From assembly GCA_021199255.1 (NCBI GenBank), contig JAJQIK010000072.1, positions 62,001 to 126,000 of the forward strand: a DNA stretch of 64,000 nt. The letters run 5' to 3'. Source of the stretch: Clostridiales bacterium (GTDB lineage Bacteria; Bacillota; Clostridia; Lachnospirales; Lachnospiraceae). Of this stretch, positions 17,482 to 26,876 are shown in pieces (position 1 is the stretch's first letter; every line of letters starts with the position of its first letter). The notes beneath the pieces are model-generated. The model was not told the origin of the DNA. It made no database searches and worked only from the letters and a program-made list of their open reading frames with translations. The translations under genes and the position numbers were made by a program.

Positions 17482-17718
17482 ATGCGTAAAAATAATTGGG
17501 CTTGTTTCCTGCTGATCCTGGCAGGTATTGTAATCGGAGGTTTTATTGGAAGCCTGTTCCCCAGTACGTGGCTGAATTACGGACAATCCTTCGGCCTGTC
17601 GTCGCCGCTGATTCTGGATTTGGGGATTATGAGCGTTACCTTTGGATTATCCATTAAAATCACCATTGCAAGTATTCTGGGGATTGCTGCGGCAATCATT
17701 ATCTATCGTTTTATTTAA
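17482..17718 (+). CDS. DUF4321 membrane protein, 78 aa
   Basis: The small protein has two strongly hydrophobic segments (about residues 6-28 and 44-78) joined by a loop with LFPSTWLNYGQSF. This matches the DUF4321 pattern seen beside radC and mreB in clostridia. AAAGGAG lies 13 bases before the ATG, which is rather far. It probably belongs to the cell-shape operon that follows. No function is established. Confidence 0.8.
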   Translation: MRKNNWACFLLILAGIVIGGFIGSLFPSTWLNYGQSFGLSSPLILDLGIMSVTFGLSIKITIASILGIAAAIIIYRFI

Positions 17719-17772
17719 CTGCGTATATGCCCGCTGTCTATAGGAGAGAAAAGCTGTCGGGAAAGAGGTTGA

Positions 17773-18486
17773 ATGAAATCGGTCAAGTATGAGAACAATG
17801 AATATTACAGACAGCAGAATCTTCCATATGAGAAATTTATTACCTATGGGAGCCAATCGCTTACGGATTCAGAACTACTTGCCATCTTGCTTCGGACGGG
17901 CACCCGTGGCGTCAATGCCAGGGAGCTGGGAGAGATGGTTCTATCTGAGACAGCCCGTTACGGCAACGGCCTGATGGGATTGTACCATATCCCTTTGCAG
18001 GAGCTGATGAAGCTTGGCGGCATCGGAAAGGTAAAGGCGATACAGCTTAAGGCAATTGCAGAACTGAGCAAACGGATTGCGCAGGCGAAGGCCAAAAGCA
18101 GGCTTTCCTTCCACGATCCTTACAGTATAGCGGATTATTATATGGAACGGTTTCGACATGAGAAGGTGGAATATATTATGCTTCTGACGTTTGATTCCGC
18201 TCTGCATCTGATAGAAGAAACTATTTTATCCAAGGGGACGGTGAACGCTTCCCTTTTATCTCCGAGAGAAGTATATATTCAGGCCTTTCAGGCACAGGCG
18301 GCGGGGATTATGCTGCTGCATAATCATCCGGGCGGCGATCCCGCTCCCAGCGAGAATGATATAGCGGTTACGAAGCGTATTTCCCAAACCGGCGCACTGA
18401 CGGATATTCCGCTTCTGGATCATATTATTATCGGGGATAATATGTATTTCAGTTTTAAAGAGAGCGATCTCATGCAAAATATGTAG
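17773..18486 (+). CDS. radC: RadC family JAB-domain protein
   Basis: The 237-residue protein has an N-terminal helix-hairpin-helix part (LMKLGGIGKVKAIQLKAI) and a C-terminal JAB/MPN metallo-domain with the complete HxH-x7-S-x2-D motif in HNHPGGDPAPSEND. Despite its name, a repair role is not established for the family. In Firmicutes it regularly precedes mreB, as here. A short terminator-like hairpin begins in its stop codon. Confidence 0.95.
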   Translation: MKSVKYENNEYYRQQNLPYEKFITYGSQSLTDSELLAILLRTGTRGVNARELGEMVLSETARYGNGLMGLYHIPLQELMKLGGIGKVKAIQLKAIAELSKRIAQAKAKSRLSFHDPYSIADYYMERFRHEKVEYIMLLTFDSALHLIEETILSKGTVNASLLSPREVYIQAFQAQAAGIMLLHNHPGGDPAPSENDIAVTKRISQTGALTDIPLLDHIIIGDNMYFSFKESDLMQNM

Positions 18487-18514
18487 GCATATATGTTTAC
18501 CGATATGCCTTTTT
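18486..18514 (+). terminator. Terminator or attenuator between radC and mreB
   Basis: GGCATAT and ATATGCC form a 7-bp stem followed by TTTTT. It starts at the last base of the radC stop codon. It may end radC transcripts or attenuate read-through into mreB. Confidence 0.7.
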
Positions 18515-18553
18515 AAGGAAGTAATACAGGAATGAAAGAAAGGGGTAACGACC

Positions 18554-19564
18554 TTGGCAAACAATGCATTTGGAATTGATTTAGGAACCAGTAATATTAA
18601 AATATATAATCGTTCGGACGATGAAGTTTTTGTGGAGAAAAACATGATCGCCATTGAAAACAAAAAGACGCTGTTCGCTTACGGCAATTCCGCCTTTGAG
18701 ATGTATGAAAAAGCCCCCGGCAATATCAATATCACCTATCCTTTAAGCAACGGCGTTATTGCAGACATACAGAACATGGAAACGCTCATAAAATATTTTA
18801 TGAGCGATCTGATGAAGAACAATGTGAAGCCCGCCGATTATTATATCGCCGTGCCATGGGACGTGACGGAGGTAGAGAAGCGCGCCTTTAAGGATCTGAT
18901 CAAGGAATCTAACGTAAAAGCCAAACGGGTCATGATCGTAGACAAAGCGGTAGCCGACGGCCTGGGGCTTGGCATCGATGTAAAAAATTCCCAGGGGGTT
19001 TTGGTGGTCAACGTGGGCTTTGACACTACCGAAATTTCGATTCTCTCTTTGGGAGGCATCGTTTTGAGTAAGCTGATTAAAGTAGGGGGACGGAAGTTCG
19101 ACGACGCGGTCAAAGCGGCCGTACGCCGGGAATACAGCCTGATAATCGGGGGCAAAACAGCCGAGATTGTGAAAACCTCCCTCATGGAACTGGAAGAACA
19201 GGGAATGGGGGCTGTCGTATATGGACGGGATATTGTAACCGGACTGCCCGTAGAGCGCGAGATTCCCACGTCGCTGGTGGACGAATGTCTGACGGAGCAT
19301 TTTAACACGATTATAGATAATATTAAAGTGATTTTAGAGCGCACGCCGCCGGAGCTTGCGGCGGATATTTACCGGCACGGCGTTTATCTGACCGGCGGGG
19401 CTTCCCAGGTGAGCAGGCTGGCGCAGCTTGTAAGCAAGGGAACCGGGCTGAAAGTCAATGTGTCCGAGAACCCGATTACCAGCGTTGCGCTGGGATTGGC
19501 CAAGATTATCAACGACGATAATTATAAATCTGTAGCCTATGCCATAGAAGGAATGAGTAAATGA
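18554..19564 (+). CDS. mreB: MreB-type actin homologue, divergent
   Basis: The 336-residue protein starts with TTG behind AAAGGGG. It organises the elongation machinery, and mreC-mreD follow directly. Phosphate-1 motif GIDLGTSNI is present, and the fold tracks MreB throughout (ITYPLSNGVIADI, VGGRKFDDAV, ERTPPELAADI). Several normally conserved ATP-site elements are altered. The phosphate-2 DIGGGTTE is NVGFDTTE here, the EEPMAAAIGAG region reads VDKAVADGLGLG, and LTGGGA reads LTGGAS. It overlaps mreC by 4 bases (ATGA). Confidence 0.93.
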   Translation: MANNAFGIDLGTSNIKIYNRSDDEVFVEKNMIAIENKKTLFAYGNSAFEMYEKAPGNINITYPLSNGVIADIQNMETLIKYFMSDLMKNNVKPADYYIAVPWDVTEVEKRAFKDLIKESNVKAKRVMIVDKAVADGLGLGIDVKNSQGVLVVNVGFDTTEISILSLGGIVLSKLIKVGGRKFDDAVKAAVRREYSLIIGGKTAEIVKTSLMELEEQGMGAVVYGRDIVTGLPVEREIPTSLVDECLTEHFNTIIDNIKVILERTPPELAADIYRHGVYLTGGASQVSRLAQLVSKGTGLKVNVSENPITSVALGLAKIINDDNYKSVAYAIEGMSK

Positions 19565-20430
19565 GTCCAATCGTCAGGAAAAAAGGAGAGAAATTTACCT
19601 TGCCAAGTAAATATCTCCTTTTTATTTTAACAATCTTATGTACCGGAATGGTGCTGCTTTCCTTTCATACTACCATATTCAGCGGTCCGCTGAGCACGGT
19701 GGCGGGATATACGGTAGTCCCCTTTGAGGAAGGGATCAGCGTGATCGGCAGTTGGCTGGCGAGCCGTTCCGAGGAACTGGGACAGATCAGGGATCTGATT
19801 GCGGAAAATGAGACTTTAAAACAGCAGGTAGATGAACTGACTATTGAGAATACCCGTCTCCAGCAGGATCGTTACGAGCTGACCAATCTCAGGGAGCTGT
19901 ATCATCTGGACGCCCAGTATGACGAGTATGAGAAGACCGGCGCCCGGATTATCGCCAGGGACACCGGCAACTGGTTTTATTCCTTTGTTATCAATAAGGG
20001 AAGCGACGACGGCATCGAGGTGGATATGAACGTGATGGCGGGAAGCGGCCTGGTAGGGCGTATTGTAGACGTGGGGCCTAACTGGGCAAAGGTCAAATCC
20101 ATTATCGCAGACGATTCGAACGTCAGCGCCATGGTATTGTCCAGCTCCGACAATATGATTGTGTCCGGCAACCTGAAGCTTTACGCTTCCGGCGTGATTG
20201 AATTTGGACAGTTGGTAGACAGCGATAATGTGGTGGTGGAGGGCGATAAGATCGTCACCTCCAATATCAGCGATAAATATCTGCCGGGGATTCTGATCGG
20301 ATATATCAGCACCATTAACCAGGACGCCAATAACCTGACCAAATCCGGTTATATCACGCCGGCTGTGGACTTTGAGCATTTGGAGGAAGTGCTGGTGGTG
20401 ATGGAACTGAAACAGACCATAGAAGAGTAG
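19561..20430 (+). CDS. mreC: Rod shape-determining protein MreC
   Basis: The 289-residue protein has a short cytoplasmic start, one transmembrane helix (about residues 19-38) and a coiled coil (about 75-115, rich in heptads around LKQQVDELTIENTRLQQDR). The double beta-barrel extracellular part carries GSGLVGRIVDVGPNWAKV. MreC bridges MreB with PBP2 and RodA, all encoded nearby. It is translationally coupled to mreB by a 4-base overlap. Confidence 0.95.
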   Translation: MSPIVRKKGEKFTLPSKYLLFILTILCTGMVLLSFHTTIFSGPLSTVAGYTVVPFEEGISVIGSWLASRSEELGQIRDLIAENETLKQQVDELTIENTRLQQDRYELTNLRELYHLDAQYDEYEKTGARIIARDTGNWFYSFVINKGSDDGIEVDMNVMAGSGLVGRIVDVGPNWAKVKSIIADDSNVSAMVLSSSDNMIVSGNLKLYASGVIEFGQLVDSDNVVVEGDKIVTSNISDKYLPGILIGYISTINQDANNLTKSGYITPAVDFEHLEEVLVVMELKQTIEE

Positions 20431-20463
20431 AGACAGGCAAGCGCCCCTGACGCGGAGGAAAAC

Positions 20464-20982
20464 ATGAAACGCGGAGTGATCACAGCCCTTTTGATTTTCA
20501 TATGCTTTTTATTACAGTGCACCGTATTTCGCGCCCTGGCTTTCGGCGGCATCGTTCCCAATCTGCTGATTGTGCTGACGGCGTCCTTCGGGTTTATGCG
20601 GGGGGAAAAGACAGGCCTGCTGATCGGATTTTTCTGCGGCCTGCTGGTGGATATTTTCTTCGCCAGCGTGATCGGATTTTACGCCCTGCTGTATATGTAT
20701 ATCGGTTATATGAACGGGAAGTTCTGTACGATTTTCTATCCTCAGGACATTAAGCTGCCCATTGCGCTGATTCTCGGAAGCGACTTTTTCTATGGAATCG
20801 TATGCTATGTGATTCTGTTTTTGCTGCGCGGCAGATTTGAATTGGGATATTATCTTTTACACATTATCCTGCCGGAAATTGTGTACACCATTGTTGTAAC
20901 GTTACTTCTGTACCCGCTGATCCTGTGGATCAATACCCGGCTGGAGCGCGGCGAACAAAGGAGTGGAAAGAAGTTTGTTTAG
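20464..20982 (+). CDS. mreD: Rod shape-determining protein MreD
   Basis: This is a 172-residue, very hydrophobic protein with about five to six transmembrane helices. Family-like segments are VPNLLIVLTASFGFMRGEK and GFFCGLLVDIFFA. The GGAGG site lies 5 bases before the ATG. The end overlaps the start of the PBP2 gene, so the shape genes form one operon. Confidence 0.93.
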   Translation: MKRGVITALLIFICFLLQCTVFRALAFGGIVPNLLIVLTASFGFMRGEKTGLLIGFFCGLLVDIFFASVIGFYALLYMYIGYMNGKFCTIFYPQDIKLPIALILGSDFFYGIVCYVILFLLRGRFELGYYLLHIILPEIVYTIVVTLLLYPLILWINTRLERGEQRSGKKFV

Positions 20983-23851
20983 TGAGTTAGCGGCACATAT
21001 CAAAGAAAACTTCATGAATATGATTACCTCCAGGCTCATCGTGTTGGTTCTGGTGCTTTTTGGTATGGGCGGATACCTGATTTATACCATTTTTCAGCTA
21101 CAGATTGTAAATGGCGAGGAATATTATAATAACTTTCAACTGATGATTACCAAGGAGCGTACGATTACGCCCACCAGAGGCAATATACTGGACCGCAACG
21201 GCAATCTGCTGGCCTACAACGAATTGGCCTATTCCGTCACCATAGAAGATGTGTATGAATCCGGAAAAGGAAAGAACGCCAGCCTGAACGCTACGATTGA
21301 TAAGCTGATCGGCATGATCGAACAAAACGGCGACAGCGTGGTCAGCGATTTCCATGTCGTTTTAAACAAAAACGGCGATTATGAATATGATGTGGAGGGA
21401 ACCCAGCTTCTGCGTTTTCTGGCGGACGTATACGGCTATGCCGCCATCGACGATTTAAAAGAAAAGGAAAAAACGGCTACGGCGGAAGAGCTGATTACCT
21501 ATCTGTGCGGCGCCTCGCGATATGGAATCGGGGAGTATACAGATGAGGACGATTCCTCCAGCTTCGTGGAAGGCCTGGGCTACACCAAGGAAAAGATTCT
21601 TAAGATTGTTACCATCCGTTATGCCATGAGCGCAAACAGTTATCAGAAATATATTTCCACTACAGTGGCGAGTAACGTGTCCGAGGAGACAGTGGCGGTC
21701 ATTATGGAAAACGCAGATGTGCTGGACGGCGTATCGATTGCAGAGGGCACAATCCGCAAGTATAATGACAGTATCTATTTTGCGCAGATTATTGGATATA
21801 CCGGTAAAATCGATCAGGAGGAATTGAAAACCTTACAGGAAGAAGACCCAACCTATGACCTGAACGATACCGTCGGCAAGTCCGGCATCGAGGCTTCCAT
21901 GGAAACGGAATTACAGGGTTCCAAGGGCTCCGAAACGGTTTACGTGGACAATCTGGGGAAGGTGATCCAGACCAGCGACCGCGTTGAAGCAACCGCGGGG
22001 AATGATATTTATCTGACGATCGACGCCGATCTGCAAAAGGCCTGTTATCAGATTCTGGAAACCAAGATTGCTGGGATTCTGCTGACTAAGATAGAGAATA
22101 TCAAGGAATATCAGGTGCCGGAGGGAGGAAGCAGCGGAAATATTCCGATTCCTATTTATGACGTTTATTATGCCTGCATCAACAATAATGTGATTGATTT
22201 GTCACACTTTACCAAACAGTCTGCCGGCGAGACAGAACGGCAGGTGTACGAAACCTATGTGGCGAAAAAGGAAAGCGTTTTTGGCGTCCTGCGGGAAGAA
22301 CTGACGGAAACCTGTACGCCCTATGAGAATCTAACAGAGGAATACCAGACCTACGAAAGTTTTCTGGCGTCCATGTTGTATGAAGATAATATTATTATGG
22401 ATTCGGCGGTGGATCGGGAGGACGAGACTTATATCGCATGGACGAAGGCAGAGACCATCAGCCTGAATGAATATCTCAATTATGCCATCGCCCAGAACTG
22501 GATCGACGTATCTAAGCTGGACATCAACTCCCAATACTCTGATTCGGTTGAAATTTATAATAAGATTATTGATTATATTTTTGAACAGATCGACGCGGAC
22601 AGTGATTTTGATAAAAAGCTTTACCGCTATATGATCAATAATGACGAGGTGACGGGACGCCAGATCTGTCAGCTTCTGTTGGAGCAGAATATTGTGGAGC
22701 CGCCGGAGGAGGAGACAGCGTTGTTTGAGGCCGGTGGGGAAACCGCCTACACCTTTATGCTGAACCGGATAGAGCAGTTGGATATTACGCCGGCACAGTT
22801 GGCGCTGGATCCTTATTCCGGTTCCGTGGTCATTACAGATGTGAATACGGGCGACGTGCTGGCTCTGGTATCCTATCCCAGTTACGACAACAATAAAATG
22901 GCCAACGGCGTAGACGCGACTTACTACGCAAGCCTCCGCAGCGATTTGTCCTATCCGCTGCTCAATTATGCGACGCAGCAGAAGACGGCGCCGGGCTCTA
23001 CTTTTAAAATCGTGTCTTCCACGGCGGCATTGATGGAGGGTATCTTATCCTGTACCGATACGATTTCCTGTACCGGCCTGTTTGAAAAAATCTCTCCGTC
23101 GGCCAAGTGCTGGATTTATCCCAGCGCCCACGGCGCATTGAATGTATCCGGCGCGCTGCAGCATTCCTGTAACTGGTTTTTCTACGAGGTGGGATACCGC
23201 CTGGGAATCGTGGGAGATACCTACAATAGCGAGGTGGGTCTTAATAAGCTCGCTAAATACGCGGATTTATACGGGCTGACAGAGACCTCCGGCGTAGAGA
23301 TTGAGGAATACAGCCCGGAGGTATCCGATACGGACGCCGTCCGTTCCGCCATTGGCCACGGCACCAATAACTATACCACGGTAGGGCTTGCGCGATATGT
23401 TACAACGATCGCAAACAGCGGAACATGTTATAATTTAACCTTAGTAGACCGAATAGACGATCACACCAACGGCCTTGTGACAGAGAATGAAGCAGAAGTC
23501 CGTAACCAGATCGATATGGATTCGTCATATTGGGACGCGATCCATACCGGCATGCGCAGGGTTGTGGAGGGGAAATCTTATTATGCGGATCTGGACGTCA
23601 ATGTGGCCGGCAAAACCGGTACCGCCCAGGAAAATAAGAATCGTCCCAATCACGCCTTATTTATCAGCTACGCGCCTTACGAATCGCCGGAGATCTCCGT
23701 TACGGTCCGCGTGGCGAACGGGTATACTTCCGATTATGCGGCGCAGATTGCCAAAGACGTCTATGAATATTATTATGGGCTGAAAGATGAAAGCGAAATC
23801 ATTACCGGAACCGCAGGCACGCTGACCGGCGGGACGATTAATGCAGATTAA
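20975..23851 (+). CDS. mrdA: Penicillin-binding protein 2 (elongasome transpeptidase) with large insertion
   Basis: The protein has about 958 residues, against about 600-720 for most class B PBPs. It has an N-terminal anchor (SRLIVLVLVLFGMGGYLIYT) and a dimerisation domain with TPTRGNILDRNGNLLAYN. The transpeptidase domain has SxxK as STFK (about residue 675), SxN as SCN (about 731) and KTG in GKTGTAQ (about 880). Between the linker helix LQKACYQILE and the start of the catalytic domain (VVITDVNTGDVLALVSYPSY) there is an extra stretch of about 250 residues. TTG at 20975 is preferred, since AAAGGAG lies 11 bases upstream. The GTG at 20963 is too close to it. Confidence 0.94.
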   Translation: MFSELAAHIKENFMNMITSRLIVLVLVLFGMGGYLIYTIFQLQIVNGEEYYNNFQLMITKERTITPTRGNILDRNGNLLAYNELAYSVTIEDVYESGKGKNASLNATIDKLIGMIEQNGDSVVSDFHVVLNKNGDYEYDVEGTQLLRFLADVYGYAAIDDLKEKEKTATAEELITYLCGASRYGIGEYTDEDDSSSFVEGLGYTKEKILKIVTIRYAMSANSYQKYISTTVASNVSEETVAVIMENADVLDGVSIAEGTIRKYNDSIYFAQIIGYTGKIDQEELKTLQEEDPTYDLNDTVGKSGIEASMETELQGSKGSETVYVDNLGKVIQTSDRVEATAGNDIYLTIDADLQKACYQILETKIAGILLTKIENIKEYQVPEGGSSGNIPIPIYDVYYACINNNVIDLSHFTKQSAGETERQVYETYVAKKESVFGVLREELTETCTPYENLTEEYQTYESFLASMLYEDNIIMDSAVDREDETYIAWTKAETISLNEYLNYAIAQNWIDVSKLDINSQYSDSVEIYNKIIDYIFEQIDADSDFDKKLYRYMINNDEVTGRQICQLLLEQNIVEPPEEETALFEAGGETAYTFMLNRIEQLDITPAQLALDPYSGSVVITDVNTGDVLALVSYPSYDNNKMANGVDATYYASLRSDLSYPLLNYATQQKTAPGSTFKIVSSTAALMEGILSCTDTISCTGLFEKISPSAKCWIYPSAHGALNVSGALQHSCNWFFYEVGYRLGIVGDTYNSEVGLNKLAKYADLYGLTETSGVEIEEYSPEVSDTDAVRSAIGHGTNNYTTVGLARYVTTIANSGTCYNLTLVDRIDDHTNGLVTENEAEVRNQIDMDSSYWDAIHTGMRRVVEGKSYYADLDVNVAGKTGTAQENKNRPNHALFISYAPYESPEISVTVRVANGYTSDYAAQIAKDVYEYYYGLKDESEIITGTAGTLTGGTINAD

Positions 23852-23878
23852 ACAAGAGAAAGGCATGGCTATATTACT

Positions 23879-24559
23879 ATGAAAAATCCGGTCGTCATTA
23901 AAAGTTTTCAAAATGGACTATCTATCTTTCTGGATGATGAGATTCCCTTTGAGCAGCTGCTTGCGGAAATCGGGCTGAAATTTAAAGAATCCGCTCATTT
24001 TTTTAAAGATGCGAGTATGGTTCTTTCCTTTGAGGGACGCAGGCTCACTGATCAGGAGGAGCGCAGGATTATTAATACCATCACAGCCAATTCGGCGTTG
24101 AACGTGGTCTGCATTATGGGCAAAAATGAGGAAACAAACAAAAACTATGTGAAAGCCCTGCAGAAGCTTTCCCAGCATCAGCAAGCGCTGGAGAATGCCG
24201 GGCAGTTTTACAAGGGAACCCTCAAGGACGGACAGATGCTGGAGACGGAGAACAGTATTATTGTGCTGGGCGACGTATATCCCGGCGCCTGCATTGCGTC
24301 AGCCAGAGATATTGTCGTCCTCGGCGGCCTTTATGGACAGGCCTACGCCGGTGGAGACGGCGGGGAAGGGCATTTTGTTGTGGCGCTTGAAATGTCGCCT
24401 GAGAAATTAAAAATCGGCGACTTCAAATATAAAACATCAGAAAAACAAAGCAAATGGTCGATTAAACCCAAGATTCAGCCAAAACTTGCTTATGTGGAAG
24501 ACGGAAGAGTAATAATTGAGCCTATTACCAAAGAATTACTAAGCGATCTGCCAGTATAG
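23879..24559 (+). CDS. minC: Septum site-determining protein MinC
   Basis: The 226-residue protein has an N-terminal FtsZ-inhibiting domain (about 1-100) and a C-terminal beta-helix domain (about 110-210). The latter has the family-like GTLKDGQMLETENSIIVLGD and VVLGGLYGQAYAG turns, which dimerise and bind MinD. It forms a minC-minD-minE set with the next two genes. The ribosome-binding site is weak. Confidence 0.94.
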   Translation: MKNPVVIKSFQNGLSIFLDDEIPFEQLLAEIGLKFKESAHFFKDASMVLSFEGRRLTDQEERRIINTITANSALNVVCIMGKNEETNKNYVKALQKLSQHQQALENAGQFYKGTLKDGQMLETENSIIVLGDVYPGACIASARDIVVLGGLYGQAYAGGDGGEGHFVVALEMSPEKLKIGDFKYKTSEKQSKWSIKPKIQPKLAYVEDGRVIIEPITKELLSDLPV

Positions 24560-24611
24560 CGCCATCGCTTAGGGGACGATAACGATTCATTTTTCATTTT
24601 GGAGGTTTCAT

Positions 24612-25403
24612 ATGAGTGAAGTAATTGTCGTCACATCAGGGAAAGGCGGAGTAGGCAAGACCACTACTTCTGCAAACGTTGGCACAGGTCTTGCGGCGAT
24701 GGGGAAAAAGGTGCTCCTGATCGATACCGATATCGGGTTAAGGAATCTGGATGTGGTTATGGGATTGGAAAACCGGATTGTCTATAACCTGGTAGACGTG
24801 GTAGAAGGCAACTGCCGCATCAAGCAGGCGCTGATACGGGACAAGCGGTATCCTACGCTCTTTCTGCTTCCCTCGGCGCAGACCAGAGATAAGAGCGCGG
24901 TCAACCCGGCTCAGATGGTCAAGATGATCAGCCATTTGAAGGATCAGTTTGACTATATTATACTGGATTGCCCGGCGGGAATCGAACAGGGCTTTCAGAA
25001 TGCGATTGCCGGTGCGGACAGGGCGCTGGTCGTCACTACGCCGGAGGTTTCCGCTATCCGTGACGCGGATCGGATTATCGGTCTGCTGGAGGCGAACGAA
25101 ATACATAAGATCGATCTGATTATCAACCGAATCCGGCATGATATGATTAAACGAGGCGATATGATGTCCTCGGAGGATGTGGTAGATATTCTGTCCCTGC
25201 AGTTGATCGGCATGGTTCCCGATGATGAGAATGTGGTGATTGCCACCAATCAGGGAGAACCGCTGGTGGGAAGCAATACGCTTGCCGGCAAAGCCTATCA
25301 GAATATTTGTTACAGAGTGCTCGGCAAGGAGGTTCCTTTCCTGGATTTTGAGAGAGGTATTTCCTTTTGGGCTAAGGTATCGGGTATTTTTCATAAAGGT
25401 TAG
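24612..25403 (+). CDS. minD: Septum site-determining ATPase MinD
   Basis: The 263-residue ParA-type ATPase has deviant Walker A GKGGVGKTTT (residues 10-19, signature Lys11), switch region DTDIGLRNLDVVMGLE, and Walker B with ILDCPAGIEQGF. The C-terminus has a short amphipathic membrane-targeting helix (ISFWAKVSGIFHKG). It recruits MinC to the membrane and is released by MinE. GGAGG lies just before the ATG. Confidence 0.97.
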   Translation: MSEVIVVTSGKGGVGKTTTSANVGTGLAAMGKKVLLIDTDIGLRNLDVVMGLENRIVYNLVDVVEGNCRIKQALIRDKRYPTLFLLPSAQTRDKSAVNPAQMVKMISHLKDQFDYIILDCPAGIEQGFQNAIAGADRALVVTTPEVSAIRDADRIIGLLEANEIHKIDLIINRIRHDMIKRGDMMSSEDVVDILSLQLIGMVPDDENVVIATNQGEPLVGSNTLAGKAYQNICYRVLGKEVPFLDFERGISFWAKVSGIFHKG

Positions 25404-25414
25404 GGGGGATCAGA

Positions 25415-25678
25415 GTGTTTAAACATCTATTAAAGAGGAAAAGCTCCAGAGAAATAGCAAAAGACCGTCTGAAGATTTTACTCATTTCCGACCGTGTGAA
25501 CTGTTCGCCGGAAATGATGGAAATGATTAAAAACGACATAGCAAAGGTAATATCAAAATACATGAAAATCGATACCCAGACCATGGAGATACAGATTACC
25601 AAAACGGGCAGTAAGGGAAGAAGCCTGAAAAATCCGACGCTCTATGCGAATATACCGATTTTAGACCTAAAGCAATAG
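25415..25678 (+). CDS. minE: Cell division topological specificity factor MinE
   Basis: The 87-residue protein starts with GTG. The N-terminal amphipathic membrane segment MFKHLLKRKSSREIAKDRL is followed by the MinD-contact helix region and a C-terminal beta domain ending PILDLKQ. It stimulates MinD ATPase activity to position the Min system. It starts 11 bases after minD, completing minCDE. The presence of MinE (rather than only DivIVA) is usual for clostridia. Confidence 0.94.
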   Translation: MFKHLLKRKSSREIAKDRLKILLISDRVNCSPEMMEMIKNDIAKVISKYMKIDTQTMEIQITKTGSKGRSLKNPTLYANIPILDLKQ

Positions 25679-25748
25679 CGAAACCGGCGCTTTGCTCCTG
25701 GCCAAAGGATACTTAAAAACACTTGCGTAAGAGAGGAGATGACAGAAT

Positions 25749-26852
25749 ATGCTGCGGCAGTATCGCATCAGGGATTATGATTTTAAATTGATTATTCTTG
25801 TAGTGGCGCTGACCGTAATCGGGATTTTGGCCATTGGCAGCGCTAAGGAATCCGTACAGTCCAGACAGCTTGCCGGATTTGTTTTCGGAGCGTTCCTGAT
25901 GCTGGTCATCTCCTTGTTTGACTATTCTGTTATCCTGCGGTTTTACTGGGTGATTTACGCGGCGAATATCGTTCTTCTTACCCTTGTTAAGATAGGCGGC
26001 GTGGAAGCCGGCGGCGCCCAGAGATGGCTGAATCTTTTCGGGATTCAGTTCCAGCCTTCGGAAACAGCCAAGATTTTTATGATCCTGTTTTTTGCTCAGT
26101 TTATCATGAAGCATCAGGAGGAAATGGGTTCCCTGCGCATGATCGGGGCGTGTATTCTTCTTTTCCTGCCGCCTATTTTCCTGATTTATATCCAGCCGGA
26201 TATGTCTACCAGTATTATGGTGGTGCTGCTGTTTTGTGTGATTCTATTTGTAGGAGGCATCAGTTGGAAATACATTATCTTAGCCTTCGCGGTGGCGGTT
26301 CCGGCGTTTGTGATTGCCCTCACCCTGGTTTTGCAGCCGGATCAGACGCTGATCGACGAGTATCAGCAGAACCGTATTCTGGCGTGGCTTTATCCGGAGG
26401 AATATGCCCAGACGGAGGCCTATCAGCAGACGAACTCCATTACCGCGATTGGTTCGGGCATGCTGTACGGCAAGGGCTACAAAACCAACGAGATCAGTTC
26501 GGTTAAAAACGGCAACTTCATTTCGGAGCCCCAGACAGACTTTATTTTTGCGGTAATTGGCGAGGAATTTGGGTTTGTGGGAGGCTGCTCGGTAATTGTC
26601 TTATTGATTTTAATCTCATTTGAATGTATTATGGTAGCTAGGAGGGCCAAGGATCTTGCAGGGACGATCATATCCGCCGGGGTCGCGGCATTGATCGGTT
26701 TTCAGGGCATGATCAATATTTCCGTGGCCACCGGCGTAATTCCCAATACAGGGATACCGTTGCCCTTTGTGAGTTACGGCCTGACGTCGCTGGTAAGCCT
26801 GTATGTGGGAGTGGGGTTTGTACTGAATGTACGCTTGCAATGCAAAAAATGA
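25749..26852 (+). CDS. rodA: SEDS peptidoglycan polymerase RodA
   Basis: The 367-residue protein has about ten transmembrane helices. SEDS signatures include GAQRWLNLFGIQFQPSE, QPDMSTSIM, QTDFIFAVIGEEFGFVGG and GIPLPFVSYGLTSL. RodA is the glycan polymerase of the elongasome and works with PBP2 encoded 2 kb upstream. FtsW is the alternative, but operon context and length favour RodA. The ATG follows GAGAGGAG at a 12-base gap. Confidence 0.93.
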   Translation: MLRQYRIRDYDFKLIILVVALTVIGILAIGSAKESVQSRQLAGFVFGAFLMLVISLFDYSVILRFYWVIYAANIVLLTLVKIGGVEAGGAQRWLNLFGIQFQPSETAKIFMILFFAQFIMKHQEEMGSLRMIGACILLFLPPIFLIYIQPDMSTSIMVVLLFCVILFVGGISWKYIILAFAVAVPAFVIALTLVLQPDQTLIDEYQQNRILAWLYPEEYAQTEAYQQTNSITAIGSGMLYGKGYKTNEISSVKNGNFISEPQTDFIFAVIGEEFGFVGGCSVIVLLILISFECIMVARRAKDLAGTIISAGVAALIGFQGMINISVATGVIPNTGIPLPFVSYGLTSLVSLYVGVGFVLNVRLQCKK

Positions 26853-26876
26853 TAGAAAGTAAAGAAGGGTGTTAGG

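Noticed and set aside
24738-25394. Long antisense open frame inside minD
   Set aside because: Composition of a shadow frame; minD is conserved throughout.
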